Origin: Micromonospora craniellae
GTDB lineage: Bacteria; Actinomycetota; Actinomycetes; Mycobacteriales; Micromonosporaceae
DNA: 64,000 nt
Direction of reading: 5' to 3'
Assembly (NCBI RefSeq): GCF_014764405.1
Contig: NZ_CP061725.1
Location: 2,976,001 to 3,040,000, forward strand
The translations under genes were made by a program, and so were the position numbers. Numbering within the stretch: position 1 is the stretch's first letter; each line of letters begins with the position of its first letter. This document shows, piece by piece, positions 7,876-15,791 of the stretch. Below the pieces are notes generated by a model. That model saw nothing but the letters and a program-made list of their open reading frames with translations, ran no database searches and was not told the DNA's origin.

Positions 7876-8736
7876 GTGCCCGAACTACCGGAGGTGGAGG
7901 CGCTCGCAGGCTACCTGCGGCAGCGCGCGGTGGGCCGGCGTGTCGACCGGCTGGAGGTCGCCGCGATCAGCGCCCTGAAGACGTACGACCCGGCACCGAC
8001 CGCGGTCGTCGGCCGGACGGTGACCGACGCCCGGCGGCACGGCAAGTTCCTCGACGTCGTCTTCGACGGTGGCCTGCACCTGGTGGTCCACCTGGCCCGC
8101 GCCGGCTGGCTGCACTACCGGGAGGCGTTCGCTTCGACCGTCCCGCTCCGTCCCGGAAAGGGACCGATCGCGCTCCGGGTACGCCTCGACGACGGTTCCG
8201 GTTTCGACCTGACCGAGGCCGGTACCCAGAAGAAACTCGCCGCTTATCTGGTCACCGACCCACAGGCGGTCCCCGGGGTGGCCAAGCTCGGTCCGGACGC
8301 GATCGCCGCCGACCTGAGCACCTTCGCCGGGGCGTTGCGCAGCCGCCGGGGCCAGGTCAAGGGGGTGCTCACCGACCAGTCCGTGCTGGCCGGGGTGGGC
8401 AACGCGTACTCGGACGAGATCCTGCACGCCGCGAAGCTGTCGCCGTTCGCGCTGACCGACCGGCTCAGCGACGACCAGATGGCCGCGCTGCACGCGGCGA
8501 CCCGGCGGGTGCTCGGCGACGCGGTGACCCGCTCGCTGGGACAGCGCGCTGCGGAGCTCAAGGGCGAGAAGCGGTCCGGGCTGAAGGTGCACGCCCGCAC
8601 CGGCCTGCCCTGCCCGGTCTGTGGGGACGCCGTCCGGGAGGTCTCGTTCGCCGATTCGAGCCTCCAGTACTGCCCGACCTGCCAGACCGGCGGCAAGCCG
8701 CTGGCTGACCGACGGTTGTCTCGACTTGTACGGTGA
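7876..8736 (+). CDS. Formamidopyrimidine-DNA glycosylase / endonuclease VIII family (Fpg/Nei)
   Basis: This 286-residue base-excision repair glycosylase/AP lyase removes oxidised bases. The mature N-terminus PELPEVEAL provides the catalytic Pro and Glu; GKFLD (Lys about 57) matches the phosphate-contacting lysine; the H2TH helix is GVGNAYSDEILHAAKLSPF. A four-Cys zinc finger (CPVC about 245-248, CPTC about 266-269) closes the protein. GTG 7876 puts Pro directly after the initiator, as the family requires. Several paralogues usually coexist in actinobacteria, so Fpg versus Nei substrate choice is not decided here. Confidence 0.92.
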   Translation: MPELPEVEALAGYLRQRAVGRRVDRLEVAAISALKTYDPAPTAVVGRTVTDARRHGKFLDVVFDGGLHLVVHLARAGWLHYREAFASTVPLRPGKGPIALRVRLDDGSGFDLTEAGTQKKLAAYLVTDPQAVPGVAKLGPDAIAADLSTFAGALRSRRGQVKGVLTDQSVLAGVGNAYSDEILHAAKLSPFALTDRLSDDQMAALHAATRRVLGDAVTRSLGQRAAELKGEKRSGLKVHARTGLPCPVCGDAVREVSFADSSLQYCPTCQTGGKPLADRRLSRLVR

Positions 8737-9009
8737 GCGACGTTGCTCATCGACTACGGAGCGGAATCGGGCGCGGGTGCCGAACCACCGCTCGGACGCT
8801 CTACCCGGGTCACAATCCATCGGTATAGTGGCCCGGTCCCCGGCTTCCGGATGGTGTGAAGTCGGCCAGATCCCAGGCGAACACGAGTCTGTCGCGCAAT
8901 GTCCTTCGGTCCGCGACGGGTGCGGATACGCATGGGAAGCTGGAACGGTGGGCGACGCGGGTCCTCACGGCGAGTGAGCGGCACGTGTCATGCGGGAGGA
9001 CATGGTGAG
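8737..9009. other. Non-coding stretch between glycosylase and sugar transferase
   Basis: About 270 nt without a convincing gene. A TATAGT at 8824-8829 could be a -10 box, but no -35 is seen at the proper distance. GGGAGGA at 8994-9000 is the ribosome site of the next gene. Confidence 0.5.
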
Positions 9010-10572
9010 GTGACGACTAGCCTCCAGCGCCCGGTGACCAACGAAGGCCGGAGCAGATTCGTGCGGCACGTCGACAGCTTCGAGATCCAGCCGCCGACCC
9101 CGCCCTCCACCAGCGGCGTACCGCGATCGGCATGGGCGCGGGCACGGCGACGTGTCTCCCGTTGGCACCGCCCGTACACGGCGATCCTGGTGCTGCTGGA
9201 CTTCGCCGCAGTGGCCTTCTCCAGCTACACCGCGATCCGCACCTTCGACCAGGCGACCGCCGGCTTCCACGAGGCCGACACCGACCCGACCTGGTTCTTC
9301 ACGGTCGCCTTCCTGCTGTTGCCGCTGGGCTGGCTGGTCATCCTGTGGTTCAACGGCGCCTACGACCGGCGCTGTCTCGGGCTCGGGCCGGACGAGTTCA
9401 AGCGGGTGATCCGGGCCGGCGTGGCGGCCTGCGCGGCGGTGTCCTTCGTCGCCTTCGCCACCAAGACCGACCTGTCCCGGTTCACCGTCGGCACCGCCCT
9501 GCTGCTGGCCCTGCTGCTGATCATGTTGGGCCGGATCCTGGCCCGCTTCGTGCTACACGTGGTCCGCCGCAACATCCAGCAGGCGGCGCACCGGATGGTG
9601 CTGGTCGGCACACTGCCGGAGTGCCTTGAGGTCTACACGGCGGTCACCCGCAATCCGTCCGCCGGGCTGGTCCCGGTCGCCATCCACATCACCGACGGTT
9701 ACGCGGCGGCCAAGGGCGTGCAGACGCCCGTCCCGGTGTACGCCGGCCGCGACGTGCTGGCGCTGGTCCGCGAGGTGGGCGGTGACACCATCGCGGTCTG
9801 CGGCTCGGCCAGCTCCGAGCCGGGCGAGTTGCGCCGGCTGGCCTGGCAGTTGGAGGGCTCCGGGGTCGACCTGGTGGTGGCCCCGCAGTTGACCGACATC
9901 GCCGGTCCCCGGGTGCACATCCGCCCGATCGAGGGTCTGCCGCTGCTGCACGTCGAGGAGCCGACCCTGTCCGGGCCGGCGCTGCTGGCCAAGAACATGA
10001 TGGACCGGGTCGCCGCCGGCCTCGGCCTGCTGATGCTGGTGCCGGTCTTCATCGCCATCGCCATCGCGATCCGGATCTCCGACCCGGGTCCGGTCTTCTT
10101 CCGCCAGCCCCGGGTGGGGCACGAGGGGCGCACGTTCCGGGTGTGGAAGTTCCGCACCATGTACGTCGACGCCGAGGACCGGCTGGCCAGCCTGACCGAC
10201 CAGAACGAGACCGACGGCATGTTGTTCAAGATGAAGCAGGATCCCCGGGTCTTCCCGGTGGGCCGCTTCCTGCGTGCCTCGTCCCTGGACGAGCTGCCCC
10301 AGTTGATCAACGTGCTCAAGGGTGAGATGTCGCTGGTCGGGCCGCGCCCGCTGCCCGCCGACGACGGTGACTTCCTGGGCGACGTACGCCGCCGGCTGCT
10401 GGTCCGTCCCGGGATGACCGGCCTGTGGCAGGTCTCCGGCCGCTCGGACCTGTCCTGGGACGAGGCCGTCCGGCTGGACCTCTACTACGTCGACAACTGG
10501 TCGCTGGCGTACGACCTGAGCATCCTGTGGCGCACCGTGGGTGTGGTGGTGGCCCGCAAGGGCGCGTACTGA
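9010..10572 (+). CDS. Polyprenyl glycosylphosphotransferase (WbaP-like sugar transferase)
   Basis: This membrane enzyme loads a sugar-1-phosphate onto undecaprenyl phosphate, the first step of exopolysaccharide or capsule assembly. GTG 9010 is chosen for the ribosome site GGGAGGA 9 nt upstream, giving 520 residues. About five hydrophobic segments come first, then a Rossmann-like central domain, a TM hairpin near residue 330 and the C-terminal catalytic domain with KFRTMYVDAEDR (about 380), DELPQLINVLKGEMSLVGPR (about 427-446) and GMTGLWQVSGRSDLSWDE. No flippase or polymerase lies adjacent. The LytS gene starts 3 nt downstream. Confidence 0.92.
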   Translation: MTTSLQRPVTNEGRSRFVRHVDSFEIQPPTPPSTSGVPRSAWARARRRVSRWHRPYTAILVLLDFAAVAFSSYTAIRTFDQATAGFHEADTDPTWFFTVAFLLLPLGWLVILWFNGAYDRRCLGLGPDEFKRVIRAGVAACAAVSFVAFATKTDLSRFTVGTALLLALLLIMLGRILARFVLHVVRRNIQQAAHRMVLVGTLPECLEVYTAVTRNPSAGLVPVAIHITDGYAAAKGVQTPVPVYAGRDVLALVREVGGDTIAVCGSASSEPGELRRLAWQLEGSGVDLVVAPQLTDIAGPRVHIRPIEGLPLLHVEEPTLSGPALLAKNMMDRVAAGLGLLMLVPVFIAIAIAIRISDPGPVFFRQPRVGHEGRTFRVWKFRTMYVDAEDRLASLTDQNETDGMLFKMKQDPRVFPVGRFLRASSLDELPQLINVLKGEMSLVGPRPLPADDGDFLGDVRRRLLVRPGMTGLWQVSGRSDLSWDEAVRLDLYYVDNWSLAYDLSILWRTVGVVVARKGAY

Positions 10573-10575
10573 CTC

Positions 10576-11838
10576 TTGGCCCGGCGGGCGGAACCGGTCA
10601 GGATCGTCGGCGTGGGTGGCAACCTCTCCGCCGTCGTCGGCGTCATCTCCCTGGTCGCGGTGCTGGCCGGGGCCCTGTACGCCGTCGGTCTGCTGCGCGG
10701 CCGGCGCGGCATCGCCACACCCGGCCAGCGGGCCACCTACGAGGTGCTGCACACCGCCGGGCTGGCCGCCGAACCGCTGCGCGCCGGACTGAATCCGGCC
10801 GGTGCCGCGAAGGCCGCCCGCCACCTGCGCACCCTGGTCGGGGCGGAGGGGCTGGCGTTGACCGACACCGACGACCTGCTCGCCCTGGACGGGCGGGGCG
10901 CACACCACGGGGACCAGCTACGCGCGGCGGCCCAGCGGGTGGTGGCGTCGGAGCGGTCGACGGTGCTCGGCGAGGCGGAGCTGTTCTGCGACCGCGTCGA
11001 CTGCCCGGTCCGAGGCGCGGTGGTGGCCCCGCTGGCCGGCGCGGAGGGCCGGATAGCCGGTGCCCTGGTCGCCGTCACCGACGGTGTCCCCGCCCCCGGT
11101 CTGGTGCAGGCCACCCTGGAGACCGCGCACTGGGCGGGCAGCCAACTCGCCCTCGCCGAGTTGGACTCGTCCCGGGAACGGCTGGCCCGGGCCGAGGTAC
11201 GGGCGCTGCGGGCGCAGATCAGCCCGCACTTCATCTACAACGCGCTGACCGCGATCGGCTCGTTCGTCCGCACCGACCCGGAGCGGGCCCGGGAGTTGAT
11301 CCTGGAGTTCGCGGAGTTCACCCGGTACTCCTTCCGGGCGCACGGGGAGTTCACCACGTTGGCCGAGGAGCTGCGGTCGATCGACCGTTACCTGACCATC
11401 GAGCGGGCCAGGTTCGGCGACCGGCTCCAGGTCCGGCTCCAGATCGCCCCCGAGGTGCTGCCGGTGACCCTGCCGTTCCTGTGCCTGCAACCACTGGTGG
11501 AGAACGCGGTCCGGCACGGCTTGTCGCGCAAGCCCGGCACGGGCATGGTGAGCATCGAGGCCCGCGACGCGGGAGCCGAGTGCCACATCACGGTGGAGGA
11601 CGACGGAGTGGGGATGGATCCGGCCACGTTGACCGCCGGGATCGCCGAGCTGGCCGGTGCCACCGGCGACCCGGGCGACGACCCGGGCCAGCACGTCGGC
11701 CTGTCGAACGTCGACGAGCGACTCCGGTCGGTCTTCGGGGACGGCTTCGGCCTGGTCGTGGAGACGGACCTGGGCTCGGGTACGAAGGTGAGCATGCGGG
11801 TGCCCAAGTTCCATCCCGGCGTACGGGCGGGCTCGTGA
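10576..11838 (+). CDS. LytS-type sensor histidine kinase
   Basis: This 420-residue kinase has one N-terminal TM segment (about residues 15-37), a GAF-like region (about 50-190), a His-kinase motif with SPHFIYNALTAI (phospho-His about 218) and a HATPase domain with the N box PLVENAVRHG (about 306-315) and DDGVGMD (about 342-348). TTG 10576 is the first start after the upstream stop; a GTG at 10612 just before the TM segment is an alternative. It overlaps the LytTR response regulator gene by 4 nt. LytS/LytTR pairs such as BtsSR and YpdAB sense pyruvate-like signals and control transporters, which fits the symporter pair downstream. Confidence 0.9.
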   Translation: MARRAEPVRIVGVGGNLSAVVGVISLVAVLAGALYAVGLLRGRRGIATPGQRATYEVLHTAGLAAEPLRAGLNPAGAAKAARHLRTLVGAEGLALTDTDDLLALDGRGAHHGDQLRAAAQRVVASERSTVLGEAELFCDRVDCPVRGAVVAPLAGAEGRIAGALVAVTDGVPAPGLVQATLETAHWAGSQLALAELDSSRERLARAEVRALRAQISPHFIYNALTAIGSFVRTDPERARELILEFAEFTRYSFRAHGEFTTLAEELRSIDRYLTIERARFGDRLQVRLQIAPEVLPVTLPFLCLQPLVENAVRHGLSRKPGTGMVSIEARDAGAECHITVEDDGVGMDPATLTAGIAELAGATGDPGDDPGQHVGLSNVDERLRSVFGDGFGLVVETDLGSGTKVSMRVPKFHPGVRAGS

Positions 11839-12614
11839 CCGGCAACGGCGGCCCGGCCGCTCCCGGTTTCCTGCGCGTCCTCGCGGTGGACGACGAACCG
11901 CCCGCGCTGGACGAGCTGGCGTACCACCTGCGCACCGATCCCCGGGTGGCCCGGCTGCACACGGCCGGCGACGCCACCGAGGCGCTGCGGGTGCTCCGCG
12001 ACGGCGAGATCGACGTGGTCTTCCTGGACATCCGGATGCCCGGTCTGGACGGCATGGAGCTGGCTCGGGTGCTGCGCCGGTTCGCCCGGCCACCCGCGAT
12101 CGTCTTCGTCACCGCGTACGACGACGGTGCGGCTGACGCCTTCGACCTCGGTGCCACCGACTACGTCCGGAAGCCGGTCCGGTCCGAACGGCTCTCCGAG
12201 GCGCTGCGCCGGGTGGTCGGCTCGCGGGTGGTGCCGTCCCATCCGGCCGCGCTGGCCCGGGCCGAGGAGGATCCGACCATCCCGGTCGAGTTGGCCGGTA
12301 GCACCCGGATGCTGCCCCGCTCGGCGGTGCGGTGGGTGGAGGCGCAGGGCGACTACGCCCGGTTGCACACCGTGGACGGCGCCCACCTGGTCCGGGTGTC
12401 GCTGGCGACGCTCGCCGAACGTTGGGCCGATGCCGGTTTCGTCCGGATCCACCGGTCGTACCTGGTGCAGCTCCGGCTGATCGCCGAGCTGCGGCTGGTC
12501 AACTCCGGGTACGTGGTGGTGGTCGACGGGACGGAGCTGTCGGTGAGCCGGCGGCACATCCGGGAACTCAAGGACAAGCTGGTCCGCGCCGCGAAACAGG
12601 AGTGGAGCCGCTGA
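11835..12614 (+). CDS. LytTR-family response regulator
   Basis: This 259-residue regulator has an N-terminal receiver (acidic pair VDDE about residues 18-21, phosphoacceptor Asp about 65 in VVFLDIRMPGLDG, the Thr of FVTAYD and the Lys of RKPVRS) and a C-terminal LytTR DNA-binding domain (about 155-255, with WVEAQGDYARLHTVDG and FVRIHRSYLV). GTG 11835 overlaps the kinase stop. It is probably the output partner of the LytS kinase, and the DUF485/symporter genes just downstream are the natural target. A cluster of DnaA-box-like sites separates them. Confidence 0.93.
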   Translation: MTGNGGPAAPGFLRVLAVDDEPPALDELAYHLRTDPRVARLHTAGDATEALRVLRDGEIDVVFLDIRMPGLDGMELARVLRRFARPPAIVFVTAYDDGAADAFDLGATDYVRKPVRSERLSEALRRVVGSRVVPSHPAALARAEEDPTIPVELAGSTRMLPRSAVRWVEAQGDYARLHTVDGAHLVRVSLATLAERWADAGFVRIHRSYLVQLRLIAELRLVNSGYVVVVDGTELSVSRRHIRELKDKLVRAAKQEWSR

Positions 12615-12637
12615 CGGTGTGACCGCCGTCCACCGGG

Positions 12638-12677
12638 TTATCCACAGGCTGCACCAGTTGTCCACAGGTTGTGCACA
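12638..12677 (+). promoter_or_regulatory. Cluster of three DnaA-box-like nonamers
   Basis: TTATCCACA (12638-12646), TTGTCCACA (12658-12666, the actinobacterial form) and TTGTGCACA (12669-12677, one change) are in the same orientation within 40 nt. They are followed by TTGACA at 12684-12689. They could mark DnaA-dependent control of the transporter genes or an origin-proximal titration site. Confidence 0.6.
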
Positions 12678-12714
12678 GCCCTCTTGACATTCCCGTCCGG
12701 CGGACGAGACTGCC

Positions 12715-13227
12715 GTGGTGGCCGCTGCCGACGATCCCGTCCCGGCGCCCGAGGCGGCGGCACGGCCCGGGGCGCAGCCCCGCCACGCCGACTTCGGTCG
12801 GGTGCCGCCGCAGGGCGGGCCCCCGACACCGCCGCAGGGCGGGCACTCCGCACCTGAGGTGCCGCCGCGTACCCGGGTGGTGCTGGCCGAGGTGTCGCGG
12901 CGGCAGCGCCCGTCCGCCGGTACGCACACCGAACTCACCCAGCAGACCCGGGTCGGTGAGGCCCTGGTCCGTGGACTGGTACGCGCCCAGTTGGCGCTGG
13001 CGTTGCAACTGTCGGCGGTGGTGCTGGTCGGGCTGGGCGGTCTGCCGTTGCTGTTCGCCATCGCGCCGTCGGTCGGGCGGCTGACCGTGCTCGGCGTCAA
13101 CCTGCCGTGGCTGCTGCTCGGCGTGCTCTCCTTCCCGTTCCTGGTCGCGGTCGGCTGGACGTACGTGCGGCTGGCCGAGCGCAACGAGCAGGACTTCACC
13201 GACCTGGTCCGGCGGCCGGAGCGCTGA
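12715..13227 (+). CDS. DUF485-type small membrane partner of a solute symporter
   Basis: The 170-residue protein has a long Pro/Ala-rich cytoplasmic N-terminus (about 75 residues, with a duplicated PPQGG block from a 15-bp DNA repeat) and two TM helices (about 98-120 and 128-152), ending in a charged tail. This matches the DUF485 subunits (YjcH/MctB type) that accompany SSS acetate or monocarboxylate transporters. The symporter ATG follows its stop directly. The N-terminal extension is longer than that of the paralogue at 20020. GTG 12715 or 12718 may be the start. Confidence 0.75.
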   Translation: MVAAADDPVPAPEAAARPGAQPRHADFGRVPPQGGPPTPPQGGHSAPEVPPRTRVVLAEVSRRQRPSAGTHTELTQQTRVGEALVRGLVRAQLALALQLSAVVLVGLGGLPLLFAIAPSVGRLTVLGVNLPWLLLGVLSFPFLVAVGWTYVRLAERNEQDFTDLVRRPER

Positions 13228-14868
13228 ATGGGCAACGACCTCGTCGTACCCGCGATCGTGGCGGTCACCCTGGTCACCCTCGGGATCGGGTTCTACGGGT
13301 TGCGGCTGGCCCGCACCACCTCGGACTTCCTGGTCGCCTCGCGGGTGGTCAGCCCGACCTGGAACGCCGCCGCGATCGGCGGGGAGTACCTGTCGGCGGC
13401 CAGCTTCCTCGGCGTCGCCGGGCTGGTCCTCAAGTACGGCGTCGACGTGCTCTGGTACCCGGTCGGCTTCGCCGCCGGCTACCTGGCCCTGCTGCTGTTC
13501 GTGGCCGCACCGCTGCGCCGCTCCGGGGCGTTCACCCTGCCCGACTTCTGCGAGCTGCGGCTCGGCTCCCGCCGGTTGCGGACACTGGCCACCATCTTCG
13601 TGATCTTCATCGGCTGGCTCTACCTGGTGCCGCAGTTGCAGGGCGCCGGGCTGACGCTGGCCACGCTGGCCGGCTCGCCGTACCCGGTGGGTGCCCTGGT
13701 GGTGGCCGCGGTGGTGACCGCCAACGTGGCGCTCGGCGGGATGCGCGCGGTCACCTTCGTGCAGGCGTTCCAGTACTGGCTCAAGCTGACCGCGCTCGCC
13801 GTACCCGCGATCTTCCTCGCCCTCCAGTGGCAGGCCGACGGGCGTCCGCCGGTGACCCCGCCCGACGGGCCGACGTTCCGGACCGCGACCACCGTCGTGG
13901 TCGAGCACCGCGCGGTGCTCACGCTGCCCGACGGCGAGACCCGGGAGGTACGCCCCGGCGACGAGTTGACCTTCACTGCCGGTGAGCCGGTGCCGGAGGT
14001 CTCCGGGGTGGCGACCGGGTCCGCCGAATGGCTGCTGCCCAGCACCGCCGCCGACGACGACCGGGGGTTGTTCGCCACGTACTCGCTGATCCTGGCGACC
14101 TTCCTGGGCACCATGGGGCTGCCGCACGTCCTCGTGCGCTTCTACACCAACCCGGACGGTGCGGCCGCCCGCCGGACCACGCTCGTGGTGCTGGCGCTGG
14201 TCGGGATCTTCTACCTGTTACCCACGATCTACGGCGTGCTCGGCCGGATCTACACCCCGCAACTGCTGGTCAGCGGGCAGACCGACGCGGTGGTGGTGCT
14301 GCTGCCCGAGGCGGCGCTCGGCGCCGGGACCACCGGACGGCTGCTGGCCGCCCTGGTCGCCGCCGGTGCCTTCGCGGCCTTCCTGTCCACCTCGTCCGGC
14401 CTGCTCACCAGCGTCGCCGGGGTGATCTCCACCGACGTGCTCGGGCGTGGCTCGGTACGCGGCTTCCGGCTGGCCACGGTGATCGCCGGTGGGGTGCCGG
14501 CGGTGCTCGCGTTGAACGTCTCCGGGCTGGACGTCTCGCAGGTGGTCGGGCTGGCGTTCGCCGTCGCCGCGTCCAGCTTCTGCCCGCTGCTGGTGCTCGG
14601 CATCTGGTGGCGCGGGCTCACCGACGCGGGTGCGGCCGCCGGCATCCTGGTCGGCGGCGGCGCGGCGGTGTCGGCGGTGCTGGTCACCGTGCTCGGCCCG
14701 CCGCTGTCCGGCTGGCCCGCCACCCTCACCGCCCAGCCTGCCGCCTGGACGGTGCCGCTGGCCTTCACCGTGATGATCGCGGTCTCGCTCGCCACCCGCC
14801 GCCGCGCCCCGACCGACATCGCCCGCACCATGCTGCGCCTGCACGCCCCGGACGCCCTCCGGCGGTAA
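13228..14868 (+). CDS. Sodium/solute symporter (monocarboxylate/acetate type)
   Basis: This 546-residue permease has about 13 TM helices and SSS-family patterns (GGEYLSAASFLGVAGLVLKY near residues 51-70, TMGLPHVLVRFYTNPD near 296-311). A hydrophilic extracellular insertion of about 70 residues (about 205-275) is longer than in the paralogue at 20370. Adjacent DUF485 and LytS/LytTR genes suggest induced uptake of acetate, pyruvate or a related acid with sodium. The TAA stop is the start of a family-1 repeat. Confidence 0.88.
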   Translation: MGNDLVVPAIVAVTLVTLGIGFYGLRLARTTSDFLVASRVVSPTWNAAAIGGEYLSAASFLGVAGLVLKYGVDVLWYPVGFAAGYLALLLFVAAPLRRSGAFTLPDFCELRLGSRRLRTLATIFVIFIGWLYLVPQLQGAGLTLATLAGSPYPVGALVVAAVVTANVALGGMRAVTFVQAFQYWLKLTALAVPAIFLALQWQADGRPPVTPPDGPTFRTATTVVVEHRAVLTLPDGETREVRPGDELTFTAGEPVPEVSGVATGSAEWLLPSTAADDDRGLFATYSLILATFLGTMGLPHVLVRFYTNPDGAAARRTTLVVLALVGIFYLLPTIYGVLGRIYTPQLLVSGQTDAVVVLLPEAALGAGTTGRLLAALVAAGAFAAFLSTSSGLLTSVAGVISTDVLGRGSVRGFRLATVIAGGVPAVLALNVSGLDVSQVVGLAFAVAASSFCPLLVLGIWWRGLTDAGAAAGILVGGGAAVSAVLVTVLGPPLSGWPATLTAQPAAWTVPLAFTVMIAVSLATRRRAPTDIARTMLRLHAPDALRR

Positions 14869-14919
14869 GGAAGGGCCCCCTACTAACGCCTGCGGTATAG
14901 GAAGGGTCCCCTGCTAACG
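14866..14919. repeat. Paired-palindrome intergenic repeat, family 1, copy 2
   Basis: Two halves, GGAAGGGCCCCCTACTAACGC and GGAAGGGTCCCCTGCTAACG, share the core of the copies at 3539 and 38391. The first TAA is the symporter stop codon. Position suggests a 3'-end element. Confidence 0.8.
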
Positions 14920-15013
14920 TCCGTCGGCTTGCAGGGGCGGCTGGCGCGACGTCCGACTCGCGGATGAGCCGTGAATCGTCCTCCGGTCGGGCGGTGTGCT
15001 GGTCAGGACCGGA

Positions 15014-15019
15014 TACGGT
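15014..15019 (+). promoter_or_regulatory. -10 box TACGGT, leaderless-type promoter
   Basis: TACGGT ends 7 nt before ATG 15027. This favours that ATG over in-frame upstream start codons for the ABC ATPase. Confidence 0.6.
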
Positions 15020-15026
15020 CGGGCTC

Positions 15027-15791
15027 ATGACTGGTGAGCACCCGGCGCTGGCGCTGCGCGGCCTGGCGAAGAGGTTCGACAGCAAGATCGCGGTAGGCGG
15101 CGTGGATCTGGACGTGCCGACCGGTTCGTTCTACGGCCTGCTCGGCCCGAACGGCGCGGGCAAGACCACCACACTGTCGATGGCGGTCGGGCTGCTGCGA
15201 CCCGACGCGGGCGGCGCCCAGGTGCTCGGGCACGACGTGTGGGCCGATCCGGTCACCGCGAAACGGCTGCTCGGCGTGATGCCGGACGGCGTACGCCTCT
15301 TCGACCGGCTCAGCGGGGCGGAGCTGCTGGCGTACCACGGCCTGCTGCGCGGCATGGACCCGGCGGTGGTCGACCAGCGGGCCGGGGAACTGCTCGACGT
15401 GCTCGCTCTGGCCGACGCCGGTCGCACCCTGGTGGTGGACTACTCGGCCGGTATGAAGAAGAAGATCGGGCTGGCCTGCGCGCTGCTGCACGGGCCCCGG
15501 CTGCTGGTGCTGGACGAGCCGTTCGAGGCGGTCGATCCGGTCTCGGCCGCGTTGATCCGCGACATCCTCCAGCGGTACGTGACCGGCGGCGGCACGGTGG
15601 TCTTCTCCAGTCACGTGATGGAGGTCGTGCAGCGGCTCTGCACCCACGTGGCGATCCTCGCCGAGGGCGCCATCAAGCGGGTCGGCACGCTGGAGCAGGT
15701 ACGCGGCGAGCGCTCGTTGGAGGAGGTCTTCGTCGAGGTGGTCGGCGGGCGTACCGCCACCGGTGAGGAGCTGGCGTGGCTGTCTCAGTGA
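15027..15791 (+). CDS. ABC transporter ATP-binding protein
   Basis: This 254-residue ATPase subunit has Walker A GPNGAGKTT (about residues 38-46), a variant signature YSAGMKKKIGLA in place of LSGGQ, Walker B LLVLDEPFEAVDP and the H-loop SSHVME. The start is fixed by a leaderless promoter. It overlaps the permease gene at 15776, so they form one export system of the ABC-2 kind. The substrate cannot be deduced from sequence. Confidence 0.92.
   Translation: MTGEHPALALRGLAKRFDSKIAVGGVDLDVPTGSFYGLLGPNGAGKTTTLSMAVGLLRPDAGGAQVLGHDVWADPVTAKRLLGVMPDGVRLFDRLSGAELLAYHGLLRGMDPAVVDQRAGELLDVLALADAGRTLVVDYSAGMKKKIGLACALLHGPRLLVLDEPFEAVDPVSAALIRDILQRYVTGGGTVVFSSHVMEVVQRLCTHVAILAEGAIKRVGTLEQVRGERSLEEVFVEVVGGRTATGEELAWLSQ

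Noticed and set aside
10425..12614. A 729-codon open frame spanning the kinase and response-regulator genes
   Set aside because: Only the part from GTG 11835 is homologous to a protein; the first two thirds are an out-of-frame shadow of the LytS gene with Arg/Pro-rich nonsense composition.
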